Source of the DNA: Beroe ovata
Lineage: Eukaryota; Ctenophora; Nuda; Beroida; Beroidae
Assembly: GCA_946803715.1 (NCBI GenBank)
Contig: CAMPET010000065.1
Span: forward strand, 157,060-221,059
Reading direction: 5' to 3'
DNA length: 64,000 nt
Shown here: positions 1 to 13,420 of the stretch, piece after piece
How the letters are laid out: the number at the start of each line of letters is the position of its first letter
Numbering within the stretch: the first letter of the stretch is position 1
Translations under genes and position numbers: made by a program
Notes under the pieces: generated by a model
Told to the model about the DNA's origin: nothing
Database searches by the model: none
Seen by the model: the letters and a program-made list of their open reading frames with translations, nothing else

Positions 1-12
1 CCCACTCACACA

Positions 13-56
<44 letters not shown>

Positions 57-85
57 CACACACACTCACACACACACACACACTA
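1..85. repeat. CA/CAC microsatellite
   Basis: Nearly uninterrupted CA dinucleotides with occasional ctc interruptions fill the left edge of the window. The rest of 86-1585 has no exon I can support. It holds a short CA run near 700-720 and, from about 1386 to 1590, a degenerate series of short units built on tgacac / aaactgacact. This stretch should contain the 3' part of the PLXDC-like gene or its last introns. Confidence 0.9.
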
Positions 86-1585
86 TTCACACTAATGCGT
101 ATATTGCCCGGAACTAATGATCACAGTCAACTTGTCCGACTTCTTCAGGCCGTATAGAGTAGATGTATACCTACCACGTTATAGACAGACACATGCAGTA
201 ACTGTCATATTATGTGTTGCCATGAACACATCGGCAAGCAACTGTGAGGACGATCAGTGTATCATGCCAAACACATGGTAATGCCCTAAGGATTAGGTTT
301 CCTATATGGAATGATGAAGTGTCCACTTGAGATACTGGGGATACTGTATCTGCAAGACTCAAGAGTCCACTCGAGATAGAGTATCTCAAGTGGACTCTTG
401 AGACTTGCAGTCTTTCCCATTACCCAGCAGTATTGGCGTAGAGCAGACATTCGGTCAATCGATCAACATATGAACATGCATATTGTGAACAGTGTCCATT
501 GGACATTGGACACTGAGCTGTTGGCACACGCCATGCACAATCCTATTGGGAATGTTGGCATGTTGACGCAGCTGCACACGTCTGTTCGTTATTCTTGGCA
601 ACATTCATAATTCACAGGAAGGGAGAAAGAGTGACATTGTGTCACAAATAACTTGGCAGCGCTACTCAATGATAATCATTATGACCACACCTATTTCAGA
701 CACACACACACACACACATACACATTTGTACTCTTCTAATACACTAATCACTACCGCCCTGTTGTACTACAATAATAGCCAGATAATACCTCCTTTTAAA
801 CGATATCTCGACCAAAATGAATGGTATGCCTTTTCCATTATGGTAAAACATTCAGAAAAGATAGAAAGTAGAAACCCTCTGACATTCACTCATATTGAGT
901 ATCAACTTTTCTCCACCTCTCTACCTCTCCCTTGTACTCAAAACTCTTCTTACATATCATCATGGCTGATGAGTGATGAAACTATAGACTGATCTTATCA
1001 AATTCCCCCAATAACACAAAGTTATGCTTATACACATATCTCTTGATAAGAGATCTCACTTTTGTTTAAACTCCATTCAAACAGAACTAAAATTTAAATT
1101 CCGATCTACAGCAGCTGTAGAGAGTTTAAAAAGTGCGTTTTGTCTGATCATGATATATATTTTACTTTTCGTTGTTGTCTAACTGATAGGCATTGGAACA
1201 TTGAATACACTAATACAACTATTGAAGAAAATGCTAGAGCTTTGCTGCGTCTTTTTCACATTGGCCACAAATGATAAAGACGTGTGTATGAGTGTAAAAT
1301 ACAAACTGCCTACATTGTGGTCGAGTGTTCGGGTGTGAGTGTAACGAAGGACTTCCAATCGCAGCTAAGGATTTTATCCAGATGACACTCAAATATCTCT
1401 GGCTGACACCAAAGTGATACTCACAGACACTTACAGACACTTACTGACACCATACTGACACTCAATGTTACCGAACTAACACTCACTGATTCCAAACTGC
1501 CACTACATGACACTAACAAACCCACTGGCAGTTCACACCGAAGTGACACTAACAAACAATAATTTGACACCAAACTGACACTTAC

Positions 1586-4500
1586 CTATGCAAGTAGCAC
1601 GTGGTGTGAGGATGTAAGTGCTGCTGGGTGTCACGTCTGTCAGTGATATGATACTGTAGGGTATGGGTACTGTCTGGCCCATGGGGTGTCCCCCTGAGAT
1701 ACCAGCACTGACAAAGTGATCGTCTGCTTCGATCTGGGGAGAGAAGAGGGGTTGATAACTTGGGAGAGAGGTAAGGGGGTTATATTATACGGGATAGGGA
1801 ATAGGAGGTTATATGAGGGGATAAGGAATAGGAGGTTATAAAAGAGGTTATATAGGAGGTTATATAGGAGGTTATATAGGAGGTTATATATAGGGGATAG
1901 GGGAAGGGGATGAAGAGGAAATAATAATTGAGTTGGGGTGCGTAGTAAAGTGTTAAGAGGTTAGGAGGGGGTAGAAGAGGAATGGAAGGGGGAGGTTAAA
2001 GGAGGGTTTGAAGGAGGATAGGGATGAATGGTGGTTAGGTGAGGCGTTAGGATACTGGTGATCAGAAATGGGAGAGTTGGAAAGGTTTCCTATTGATTAA
2101 TCGGGCTCCAATGAGTTTTCGATTTAGAATTTGACGCGGTAAGTGACATACAGCGTCACAAAATTCTTATTGACTAACATCTGATAGTTGAACTGAGTGC
2201 AGCCGCTAATGATGTAATTAACTATGTTAATAGGGTGTTAATTGATACGCATGTATCAGGTGTTTTCAATTGGAGAAACCAATTATCACTGCTATTCATT
2301 GACAGCCGATAGTAGCTCGAGACTACGGTCCTTAGTTTCATCTCATTGAACGCGCGCGCGTGTGTGTCGCATACTTGCACGCGGGAAGTGTGGACATAGA
2401 CTGGCACAAAGGAATAAACCGTTCCCCCTCCCCCTTCGGACAAAATCTCTCTGCACCACCTCTACTCGGGTGAGTGATAGCGAATATTATGCGCTCGTGT
2501 AACCATTGGATACGATACACATGAAGTATTATCGCGAGTACAGCACGCGAGTGAACATTGTGCACATGTAGGGTTTTTGGGACCCTAATCGAATTATCGG
2601 TATCTGGAAACCAATACCACTCCAGCGTCACCCTGTCTTCTACCGCTCAATTATCCATGATTCTATAGGCGCGTATAATAATGGGGAGGTCTGACCCCCA
2701 GACCACCAGAGAAGATCGATAATTTGAGGGAGAATTTCGGACAATGGTCATATTATTCCGAGTTATGGGTAATTATGCGAAACACATATTTACCCGCCGC
2801 GATTTGTGGTCATTATCATGAGCGTCTTATCTTTGAGAGCAGGTATTGTAGACGGAAAATGTGAAATTTGGAACGTTTCAAAGGGAGTTTAGAAAATATA
2901 AAATTCCCTTTTCCACGTACACATATTCATATTGAGTACGCACATATAATGCTGCATTCAAAGTTCAATCGGTCTATTGAAAGGATTCTGATTATCTCTA
3001 TTGCCGAAGTGCTCGCGGCGCGTGTACCACGCCTGTGAATCGAGATGTGTGTGTGTGTGTGTGTGTGTGTGTGNTGTGTCTTTGAGTCTAATATCGTTCG
3101 TAGGAGGAGATGCGCGCCACAATTCACAATTGTAACTTACAAGATAACCCATCTCAGGATCTCTAGTATGATAGCTGGAACAGGCCGTAGTATTGTTTTA
3201 GTGATGTGATGGAGACAAGGGCCATGTGTAGAGAAAGGGTTGGGTTGGGGCAAGGGGCAATAAAGTGAATCGCGGAGTTTATAATGATGAATTACCTTGT
3301 CGACTGGGATCGGCACTGATTTGTAGAGCATTCTGATGCCCCCAAGAACATCGAGTCTAAGTTGGAAGTCAAACATTCCCACCGAACTCTGCTTAGCTAG
3401 CTGCATGTCACCCCTGGGCAGTGGGACAGTTAATTGGGTCGGTGATGGGATGAGTTACTTGGGCTGGTTATTGAGGTATGTAGTTGCGACTTGCGTGTAA
3501 TATCCAGTGTGTGAAGTTAAGTTATCTCATCACATGTGTTATTTGTAAAGCATCAAAAACCAATCGAAGTTGGAAATCCAAGGAAGTTACTCTCTGGGAA
3601 GTTACATTTGATCAGTATGGAGCAATGTTTACCCACTCACCACTGTATGATGACGCTGTCACTGTTGTACAGCACACCAATGTACTGAGTGGGCTTACTG
3701 GCAGGAAGGGGCTTGAAGTTAGCTGCCAGTGGGCCTATATACTGCGTATCACTCACTATGTCACTTAGACAGATAAAACCTGAGAGGGGGGATAGGGGTG
3801 AGTCTGAGTGTGGGACAGAATGGGGAGTGGGATAAATGAAAGGGAGAGATTAGGGAATTGGCATAAAAACCACCATCGTTCTCTGTTCATGTTCATTTTG
3901 TTTTGCCTATTCCGAGCATTTATTCCGAGCATTTGTGAGTATGCAACGTGTGCGCTGGCTATTTAGGAGCATGGCTATGAGCAGGAGTAACTCTATGACT
4001 AAGGAACAAGCTCGGTTCAATTACACAGTACATTGAGGATGTACTACTAGTACAATGAGAGATGGGAGGGAAGGAGGGGGAAATGAGACGTCTTGAGCAG
4101 TTCACATGTCACACATGTGGCATTATGGGATCATACATGGCACTAGCTCAATTACCGATGTTTTGAGTGGTGAGGGGGAGTGGTGAGTAAGATCTGTCGA
4201 TTATCAGTAACGCACTCACTCACTACTGGTCATTATACAGACTCTACCACTACAACACTCTAGAGTAGGAAGAGAGGGTAAATATCCCTGATATTCGGTA
4301 TTGTTATGGAGGAACAATAATTCTCATCTTCATGATCATGATTATAGACGGCATCATGGTCAGAACATATCATATGCGAGTACCCTTCTTCTCATACTGG
4401 TATCCTCATATCTATACCAGCATCTTATGATGGTATCCTCATTTTGTTACCAACATCTCATACTGGTATCCTCATTTTATTACCAACATCTCATACTGGT

Positions 4501-7500
4501 ATCATCATATTGTTACCAACATCTCATACTGATATCCTCATATTATTACCAACATCTCATACTGGTATCCTCATATCTATAATAACAGTGACATTTATCA
4601 TTTTATCATCTCACTCAATGACCACACTCACATAGGATGTGATATATAGGGAGGTATAAATCACGAACTCTAATACAGCATCCTAGCATCCCTGATTCCT
4701 CAGCCATCTCAGGGCTTACCATTGGGAGCACTTACTCACCAGNACCAACATCTCATACTGGTATCCTCATATTATTACCAACATCTCATACTGGTATCCT
4801 CATCTATAACAGCACTGACATTTATCATTTTATCATCCCACTCAATGACCACACTCAGATAGGATGTGATATAGGGAGGTATAAATCACGAACTCTAATA
4901 CAGCATCCTACCATCCCTGATTCCTCAGCCATCTTCTCAGGGCTTACCATTGGGAGCACTTACTCACCAGCTACTGGGCGTTGTTAGTAACAACCAGGAT
5001 AACCAATGTACCATGACCGGGCTCGGACCAGATACCATTATTAACAGCCTCTTGTAAAGGAGTCACTTCTCACATTTACAGTAACCAGCAATCTGTATCC
5101 AAGTGAATGATCATTATAACATGACATATGCATCAATACTTCCCGTGGATTGCAAACGTCTTTTGGCGTATTCTTACAAAAACCCATTCTCGCACCAACG
5201 CTCCCTTTATCTTTCCATCCCCATAAAGTTTCACTCATGTCTCTCGGACAGCGACAAGATTCGCACCACTGCCATGCGCACACACACACCACTGCATTGT
5301 AACACTCGTTAGTTGGTGCAGTTAGTGCCCATTCTACAATAGGTATATGTGCACACACACGCACACACACACGCACACAAACGCGCACACACACACACTC
5401 ACGCGCATACTGTGTAGCAGCGGGCCAATAGTATGCCAGTATTCGTGACAATATATACGTTTGGAACTTATTCTGTTGAGGGTGGAAGTTACCCTAAAAT
5501 TGGACAAGAGAGAGAAGGGAGTACACCCAGTATACGAATATAGAACAGTGTAATACACCCACTGTATTGCGACATACACACTATCATATACCGAGGATAT
5601 ATACTATTTTACACAGTGCACACTGAATAAACTGTGTGTGTATAAGTGGGGTGCTGCGCGCGTGTTCTACATACTACTTATATAGGACATCGGTACTTGG
5701 TGTTATTTATAGCATCTTGTTCCAAAGTGTGACAGCACGCTTTATAACCAAGTTGTAATATATTACTAGAGTGGGTATCACTGGGTTGGCATGTTGCTGA
5801 GTGGGCTCCAGGGGAGTAAAGTTGCGGAGCTCATCCCCTCTCTGCTCCAGCCCATCTCACCCAGCCTCACACAACTCAGATAAGACACGTCATATTCTAG
5901 ATCTGTGTCTGGGAATATGCGATTAATCTCTCCACCTCTCCCAATAGCAGGGCTGCACAATTGACACCCACTTACCCCTGACCCTCCCTCCCTCCCTCCT
6001 AGAGGGAGAGAGGAATGACGTGGGTAGTTCATTCCTTATCAGGATGAATTATCATAGGTCGACATGAATCATCACACATAATAATGTGACGTGGAATGTG
6101 TGTGGCGGTAAAAACACCACGACCAGCCCCTCGCGACGGGATTTCCCNGATAGGGGAGGGTGTGATTGAAGGGTGTGATTGAAGGGTGTGATTGAAGGGT
6201 GTGATTGAAGGGTGTGATGAGGGAGTGTGAACTGAAGTTGGTGTGATTTGGACTTCCTGGTCTGTTCATGTCTCCGGACGTCTGCAATGTGTACTACTGT
6301 ACCACACAGTGTGTAGCCTCTTTATGAACAAGGATCATTGGGTTAAGAAAATCATAGGTACAACAAGTGGGTTCTATTTCTTTGTAATGTATGATTTCGT
6401 ACACCCTCCAAACCGTCATGTACTTCATAGTGTATTCCCATTATATACTGTCCTTCCCGTCCTTATCTCACCAATTGCATTCCTCACTAACTCATGGATC
6501 TGATAAGCCGATTGATGGGCACCTTTGGCGCCGCGAAGGTGGCGCTGACCTTAGCCGTGAGTAATTCGAAACATTGGTGTATGCCGTGATGTAATACAGT
6601 GAAGTACGGTGGACATGTGTGAGTGATTGAGGAGTGATAATCGGTCATTATCGGGTAATCTCTGGTTTCTAATGTGATTTCACAGTCAGAATATCAGTGT
6701 TTAATTGGTGTGGGATCGGGGAAAGAGATACTGATCCGAAAGTGGTCACTGAGTCTGCTGTCTCAATACTATACTGCCGGTGCGAAGGGAAATGAGAATT
6801 TTAAGTTCCAGTGGTCCGGTACTCCTGATATTGTCAGTGTGCAATATCAATGAATATGCAGTGCGCACTATAACTCCAGTGGACTGTTCTCATCCAGACA
6901 TTTCTCTAGTACAGTGCAGCGAGAATAAGAGAAAACTAATAAGGTTTGGAGTGCGTAAGAGTGAGTGTGAGAGAGTGAATGAGAGTAAGTGTGAGTGTGG
7001 GAGATTGAGTGTGAGTAAGTGTGAGTGAGTGTGGTTGAGTGTGACTGAGTGTGGGAAATTGAGTGTGAGATTGAGTGTGAGAGAGTGAATGAGAGTAAGT
7101 GTGAGATTGAGTGTGAGAGAGTGAGTGAGTGAGAGTGAGTGAGAGTGTGAGTGAATGAGAGTGAAGTGAGTGAATGAGAGAGTATATGAGCGGTTGAAAG
7201 CAGACAAGCGCGCGAGCATGAGTGTGAATATACTACCCCTCACTATTAGAATGAAGTCAGTTGTTGATAGATAGTGTATGATAGTTTTCACAGATTTTAG
7301 ACGCACCGATTAGACGTTTCCTGTCAGAACTCAAGCTAACAGATGACCCTCCGTGAATTATACGACAGGAAAATCTATATAATAATTTATCGAGAGATAG
7401 CAGTATAATAAAACGTCGCAGCAATTTTGCCAATGACCACGATATATCATTTATTGAGTGTCTGCAGCGAAGACAATAGCGCTTTGTTTTAGCGACCTGT

Positions 7501-10500
7501 CTTTTTCTAGACAGCAACAACAACAACGACAACGACTTTACTTTCGGTCTATAATTTCCACATGAGAGAAATTGTGGGGGTGCTTTACTTTCACGATATG
7601 AATTTACAGTTTTGAGATGATTGTATGGTAAGAAAACAGTATCATATCCTTCAAAAATGAATCCTAAAAACTATTCCCTCCCCTTCATGACATGATAGAC
7701 TGAAGAGTTTTCTTGTGTTGCATGATGAGACTATAATAGAGCAGAGTTTACAAACAGGTGCAAACTCGGTGTTAAAATACTGCTGCCCGGGTCTCGCAGT
7801 CCATTTCCCCGGCTTCTCTTACTCGAGTCTCGGGGATGAGAGCCAGTAAATGAGTCTGTGTATGTGTGTGTGTATGTGTGTGTGTGTGTGTGTGTGTGAG
7901 TGTGTGTCTGTGTCTGCGTTTCTGGGTGTGTGTGTCTTTCTGTGTGTCTGTGTTTCTGTGTCTGTGTCTGTGTTTCCTTACCTTGAGTTGTGATCTTGAT
8001 ATTGGTGAAGTCCTCTCCGTAGAATGGGAACTCGAAGGGGAGACTCCGATTCTGAAGGAGAGTGGTAGGTTAGAGGTCGCATTTCATGATGATACTTAAA
8101 TAATTACATCACTTATCAATCGAGTGATTAACTCATAGGGCATTTTCTATAATCTGAGGACAATTCTTTACTGGCATATTAATACGGAATAGAATAATAC
8201 TCATGATATCAGGGGGCAGGCGAATCAATAAGTCGCATGACTTGAGTGATAAAGCCTGATGCGATGGAACGTCGTATTGACAATATTTCCACAAATGATG
8301 GAACTGAAGTAGTGTGCTACTTGTCCGACAAATTCCTTCAAGTACGAGTGTGCTTGACAATCTGTTTGTGTGTGTTTGTGTCTGTGTGTATGAGTTCGTG
8401 TAAGTATCCCTGTATGTTGGTAGTATTTGTACGTTTGAACACAACGTGTGTGTGTGTGATGCTATTCAATTTAGGCGCCTCTCGGCTTGCACTACAGCTA
8501 TCACTGCGGCGCGCAAGGGGATTGTCCCATAAATTGAATGTAAGTGCACAATTGGATTAGAAGGGGAGACCGCTATGTAAACACACTACACACACACATG
8601 CTAGATATCATTACACATGATGTAGTACTATAAAAGAAGGGGGAGAAAGAGAGGGGATGTGCGTGCAAGGGGCGGTCAAATCAAAGCTCTCACCTTGGTC
8701 TAATCTAATTTACAAGGGAAATTCATTCAGATTAGATCAAATGAATAGGGAGTATCGGAAGGAATTTGAACGAAAATTAACTGGATGTGTCAAGCCAGGA
8801 TTATGTCAATCAAATGGCGTCAATTATTATTAGGGAAGGAGGGAGCACTGCTAAACATGAGTGTCCTTTATTAGGTGTATAAATTACACAAGCAGAGCCC
8901 TGACCGGATTAGTATTATTCCAGTAGTATGTAATGTAGTAGTAGTGGGCGATTGATCGGAGGGGGATAGAAAACTCTTGTCTCGGTACAATGATAATTGA
9001 TGTTGTAAATGTTTGTGTACGTGTGTGTGCGTCACAGTGTACCTGTTACAGAGATATGGGGAAGTTATCTGCTCAAATCATTCTACTTACATGGAATATT
9101 GAAATCTTGATCACTGTTAATTCTCAATCGAGAGTTTATCTTCGTTGGTGTGGGAAGTAGTGGCCCGATTGTAATCCACACTCCACAGAACATGACGTAT
9201 CGCCATCAGTTCATGAGAAAATCACCCCATACCATGACATCTAGAACTACCCACATCTCACTACCCACATATCACTACCCACATCTAGGCGTGTTCTCAT
9301 GGTTACAATCATGATCAACAGATTGCTCATGTTTTAAAATGAACACTTCATCTTGAAATGAAGGAAAGCAATTAATCAGTCAATAACACAATCGTCAGAT
9401 ACGATATTACTATTACACAGTACCTCCAGCTGTGACTATAGCGAGTTAGGTGTTCCCAGAGAGAGTGATCGGAGGGAGTGAATGTGGTGTGTGATCACTG
9501 AGTGTGATTGTGTGATAAGTAAGTGTGATTGTGTGATAAGTAAGTGTGATTGTGTGATAGGTGAGTGTGATTGGTGTGTGGAGATAGTACCACCACATGG
9601 TGTTAGAGCGACTGATTGATTGCATGTCATGATATGTGCACGCTATCATGATGTCCTCGACAAGTACTGGTGCTAGGGAGTGGACCAAGAAATTCACAGA
9701 TCCTGAACTTGGAATGAGGTATGATTGACATGAACATGTTTTCAATTAAAACTCATTCCTATTTGAGTCCCGTTTTTCAATAGCAGAGCTAATTATACCG
9801 CAAACAGTCGAGTCATTATATACCGATACTTCAAACATTACTATACTGCACAAGAGCCGTGGGCTAAGTGAATTATTAGACGACTTAATGGATTAAATTT
9901 TCATTCCGCTTAGGAGGGAAATTAGTTTACAAGGAGTAACTGAGGATAACTCAATTATTCATACTTTATAGCAATATATATGCAGCAGTATCGATGCCAT
10001 ATTTATATTCACATACACACACACGAACACACAAGCACACACACAAGCAGATGTGTGGTAGACCGCAATGGGCATTTTGACAAATTGAGCGAGCTTTAAC
10101 ATCCTCTTTCTGACTACAGGTCTGGACAGGTCTGACTCCTTTAATTGAATGTAACAGAGTTTTACACTTTTCCTCCACATACACACAGGGCAGGGGGAGA
10201 AATGACAAATTGAACAACCAACAATTTGATTAAGCAGTAGCGTTGTCGGCTGCATTATATCGAAACACGCAGTACAATATAATATGCAGGTCCTTGTTAT
10301 CAAGGGGCTCAGAACCAGGAGTTGTCAACTATAATGCATGTAGATATACCCTATACAGAGGACGTATACACGATAGTCTCCTGCAACTGTTCGAACTGGT
10401 TGTGACTTAGGTTCCACACGTATAGTGGGTACTTACCACACAAACATAGCACAGTGGCAGCGACTAAGTACTTACCACACGTACTACATGCTAGCAATGA

Positions 10501-12467
10501 CTGTGTACTTACCACACATACTACATGCTAGCAATGACTGGGTACTTACCACACATACTACATGCTAGCAATGACTGGGTACTTACCACATATGCCATGT
10601 ACTGGTGTGTGAGGTTTAGCCGGATACTCCGGTCGTGTTCCCTCAGTTCCACCCAGTCAGGAATGCCTTGTCTCTTCTCCACTGTATACCAATCCTGGGG
10701 TAAGGAGTAGTTACAGAGTAGTCACATTCATAGTTTACTATTCTATACCTACTGTGTACTGTATGTTCACCTATATTGTAAAAGGTACATCTCCGTTAAT
10801 TTGTTCATAACAAAAAAATCGGCTGTGATCATGGTAGCCAGTTATTGTAGAGTGCTATTACAGATTGCCCATGATACCGTATGCCCATGATACCGTATGT
10901 CATGAATCTATTGAGGCTTCATGGCACACGATACTATCATGGGTATGGTCATTGAGCCAGACATTTCATAGACAGATACCATCACACAAACACTTTATTA
11001 TCGATATCATTCAATTTTCTTCCCACAATACAGTTGATATCATCTTCAATGTATCTCATTGAATTAACTCAAGTTACCAGGCTTAAATTGCACATGAGTT
11101 CCAATATCTCTCTTATCAATTCCAATTTACCCTATATCAGTAATCCTATCGCCTAAATTGCATCAATAATTTCCATCACATTCCATTACATTTCCCAGCT
11201 AGCTGGAACATAAGTGTGGTTCGATGGAGCAAGAGACTAATAATAGAATTGACGTTAAAAACGCACCAGATTTTCGAATAAAACAATTGACCTTAAGTTG
11301 GCGATAATCATAATGACATATTTCACACATTTATGATTTTCCTTAATATGAGTCACCCATTTACACACAAGGTCTTATATCCAGCATCCCCATAATTCGC
11401 TTGGTAGACAAATTATTTAATTCTATTGCTACTAGTAATTGTGGACTTGACAGATTTCGTCTGGACTGCCAGTACAATTATATCCAATATATTACGTTTA
11501 GTCTGCTATCCCATACACACACGCACTGATGATGACCCTCCAGACTGGTCTTTTATAACACAAAAGACAATGTGTAATTTGTGGGTGCGCTGTTAAAATG
11601 CACGTGATAGACTAACAGATATTTCTGTATTATAATCCCATCATTATCAGTTGTGAGGAGTGTCTGGTCTATTGATGCACCTTCATGGGCTTCACACCAG
11701 AGGAGGGTGTCTAGAAAATTAGGGAATTGTGAAAGCCGCAGTTGTTGTCTGTTGATGAACAAGAGAGTGATGTAGTATTTCAGTAGGAAATTGTCAAGGC
11801 CATACAGTCATCTGCAAAAGCCTACAACATCAAGATACATCAAGATAGAATGTGAACCAGAGAGTTTTCCATCCTTTTTTTTTCTTTGTATGTTAACAGA
11901 TATATCCACACGAAGAGACAATACTTAGATTCCTATATAGATACACTTTTTTCCATGATGATTTTGAGTGAATAAAAAATGTCATTCCTCCTCAAGCCTG
12001 GTAGAAAAGTAGAAAGCCTAATAAGATAACAACCAGGTTGGCACAAGGAGGATACAATTATGGACAATATACTGCTTGTTAAGAGAAGAGCAAAACAATA
12101 TACAGAATATGTGTGAATGAGATATGTTCCTCATGATCTTACCTGCTCATTGGGGAGGCCAGAGAGGAGCACCACCAAATCTGAGGGTAATCAAGTTATC
12201 ATTGTGAAGAAAGCCATTCAGTATTCCAACCATTGATACTATTTTGCATTCATTGACACAATTCCAGTACCTATTCATATAAAGTAATATCCTCTCTTGC
12301 AAAAGACAGCACATGTTAAATTGCTTTTGAGGACTGTAATGAAATTAATTCCTCATGCTTTTATCTATGTACACTATAATGTGTCTCACTATGATTAATT
12401 CAGTTAAATTCAGATAGTTCCATAACTTACCAAAAATGATGAAATGAATAAAGATTAGACAGGGCAT
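1586..12467 (-). CDS. PLXDC: Plexin-domain-containing (TEM7/PLXDC-like) membrane protein, 3' end not found
   Basis: Seven minus-strand exons join in phase: 12467-12431 (start, MPCLIFIHFIIF, a signal-peptide core), 12180-12143, 10694-10587, 8051-7982, 3755-3641, 3413-3296 and 1733-1586. The frame carries LPFEFPFYG, then TQYIGPLAANF, VIIQW, and a segment ending with a cysteine near TPRATC. These correspond in order to the FPFYG, TQYxAPLMANF and VVQW blocks of the extracellular plexin-like domain of PLXDC1/2. PLXDC proteins are single-pass surface receptors; in vertebrates they are endothelial markers and proposed PEDF receptors. An exon is missing between 7982 and 3755: the phases (1 to 1) allow a direct join, but the conserved GGF segment is absent. 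The C-terminal PSI domain and membrane anchor are not seen and should lie left of 1586. The 10694-10587 donor lies in a tandem array. Confidence 0.8.
1795..1900. repeat. 12-bp AT/GG minisatellite
   Basis: About seven copies of a unit close to ggaggttatata lie in the 1.56-kb intron between the last two recognised exons of the PLXDC-like gene. Purine-rich degenerate sequence continues to about 2050. Confidence 0.8.
3045..3079. repeat. TG microsatellite with an n join
   Basis: A (TG)n tract interrupted by a single n at 3074, inside the PLXDC-like intron. The n sits in the repeat, which suggests an assembly join made across it. Confidence 0.8.
4392..4970. repeat. 33-bp minisatellite plus a duplicated 228-bp flank
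   Basis: The unit accaacatctcatactggta and its flank recurs with 33-bp spacing at 4449, 4482, 4515 and 4548. The block 4515-4742 is then repeated at 4744-4970 across a single n at 4743, with a few substitutions and small indels. It lies in the long intron of the PLXDC-like gene. The near-copy across an n looks like two alleles placed in series. Confidence 0.85.
5347..5410. repeat. CA/CG microsatellite
   Basis: Alternating purine-pyrimidine tract of CA repeats with CG interruptions. It creates long spurious frames of Val/Cys or His/Thr on both strands. The surrounding 4971-7981 is intronic sequence of the PLXDC-like gene, with no exon I could confirm. Confidence 0.85.
6148..6220. repeat. n join followed by 14-bp minisatellite
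   Basis: A single n at 6148 is followed by about five units of gtgtgattgaaggg. It is intronic in the PLXDC-like gene. Confidence 0.8.
6955..7190. repeat. Degenerate GAGTGTGAGT-type tandem repeat
   Basis: Strand-asymmetric purine-rich repeats of gtgagtgtgag / gagagtgaat. The minus-strand reading gives a false His/Ser/Leu/Thr-rich protein. It is intronic. Confidence 0.85.
7862..7980. repeat. TG microsatellite next to an exon
   Basis: TG and TGTCTG repeats run up to the donor site of the 8051-7982 exon of the PLXDC-like gene. On the transcript strand this is a CA-rich tract directly after the 5' splice site, a position where CA repeats can affect splicing (inference). Confidence 0.8.
9487..9575. 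repeat. 21-bp minisatellite
   Basis: Three to four copies of gtgtgattgtgtgataagtaa. It lies in the intron between the 10694-10587 and 8051-7982 exons. No other element was recognised in 8052-10430 apart from a short CA tract near 10010-10045. Confidence 0.8.
10431..10590 (-). repeat. Tandem array of five 5' splice sites (37-bp unit)
   Basis: The plus-strand string acttaccac starts at 10431, 10470, 10507, 10544 and 10581. On the minus strand each is a canonical gtaagt donor preceded by TGTG. The last one is the donor of the PLXDC-like exon 10694-10587. Spacing is 39, 37, 37 and 37 bp. The array therefore multiplies the exon end together with its donor. Confidence 0.85.
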
Positions 12468-12977
12468 GGCAACATCTTCAACTTGGAACAGCGACTATTT
12501 TCCAAAAGTTTGAAGGTCTGACAATGTTATTTAAACTTCCCTAAAACGAAAAATACCTTGATCAGTGAAACTCCTGCAGTATTTATGGAATTCAATTAAT
12601 AGGTCATAGAATAATGTCAATCTTACAACTTGAGACTTCATATTTGCACTTGATTGTGAACATATTAAACATGTGTAAGTAATCAAATTATTATGACCTT
12701 AATACTGATGCAAAGTGTTCACATACCACCAAGGCCAACTGCCAGTTTGATGCCTACAGTTAACAATTAATGTTTGTTACAATAATATTTGTCTCAAATA
12801 TTAAGGCATACAGAAGTGTAGTGAAGAGGAAGAATGCAGCAATATTGCATTATCATGTTGACATCAACAAAGGTCGTGTCGTGTCATTCATGTGTCCATC
12901 ATCAATAACAGTTATGCATTATGAAATGATCTTTTACCATTGCTGGTTTCATTTTTAGCAAAAAATATGTACTTGGC

Positions 12978-13159
12978 TGCCGGATGTTATCTGTCCGCTT
13001 TTTTTTGCGCGCGCGCAAGAAACTATACTGTGGATTGTCGATCGATGATAGACCCTGTCTGCTGTCGAGAATTTCGTCTGTCTCAGACAGAGACGGCTTG
13101 CATCAGCGGTCTCGGGTCTGGCATCGCCAGACAATACTGTGGACAGATGACATCCGGCA
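12978..13159. mobile_element. GC-rich hairpin element, copy A (MITE-like)
   Basis: Terminal inverted repeats tgccggatgttatctgtcc and its near-perfect complement (1 mismatch in 19) bound a 182-bp element. Inside are a gcgcgcgc tract and the core gtcgatcgatgatagaccct, followed by cgagaatttcg. There is no coding capacity. It lies between the divergent starts of the PLXDC-like gene and CLP1. Confidence 0.7.
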
Positions 13160-13189
13160 ATGTATATGGTACATTGTTGTTTTCAGATT

Positions 13190-13420
13190 CAGCATTGCGT
13201 GACCTAACCTGCCGCGCCAAGCTCACGGTTTCTTTTACGACTTTTTTGTCGATCGATGATGAACCCTGTCGAGAATTTCGTTTTGCGCGCGCGCGGCGCG
13301 GCGCAAACTTATTCTCAGACGCGGCTTGCATCAGCGGTCTAGCATCGCCAGACAACGACTTTTCACTTCACTGAGCCTTCCCGCGCTGCGTGAATGCGTG
13401 ACCCAGATACTCCGCGCGGC
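13190..13420. mobile_element. GC-rich hairpin element, copy B (MITE-like, adjacent)
   Basis: This second copy repeats the core (gtcgatcgatgatgaaccct, cgagaatttcg), the gcgcgc tract, the catcgccagacaac segment and an end containing gcgtgacccagatactccgc. The same blocks recur near 59.9 kb and 61.9 kb, so this is a dispersed family and not a local duplication. Confidence 0.7.

Noticed and set aside
1234-1440. Possible PSI-domain exon of the PLXDC-like gene
   Set aside because: Cysteine spacing does not match a PSI domain, and splice sites are weak.
4301-4635. Repeat-coded peptide (YQHLILVSS units) as a secreted repeat protein
   Set aside because: The 33-bp unit is a multiple of three, so a frame stays open by chance. 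It lies in an intron on the opposite strand of the PLXDC-like gene.
5778-6032. Minus-strand frame GEINRIFPDTDLEYDVSYLS as the missing PLXDC exon
   Set aside because: No consistent splice pair and no match to the GGF block expected at this place.
9446-9745. Minus-strand exon candidate (SVNFLVHSLAPVLVEDIMIAC) in the PLXDC-like intron
   Set aside because: An acceptor exists but no suitable donor, and the flanking exons already join in phase 0 through the conserved domain.
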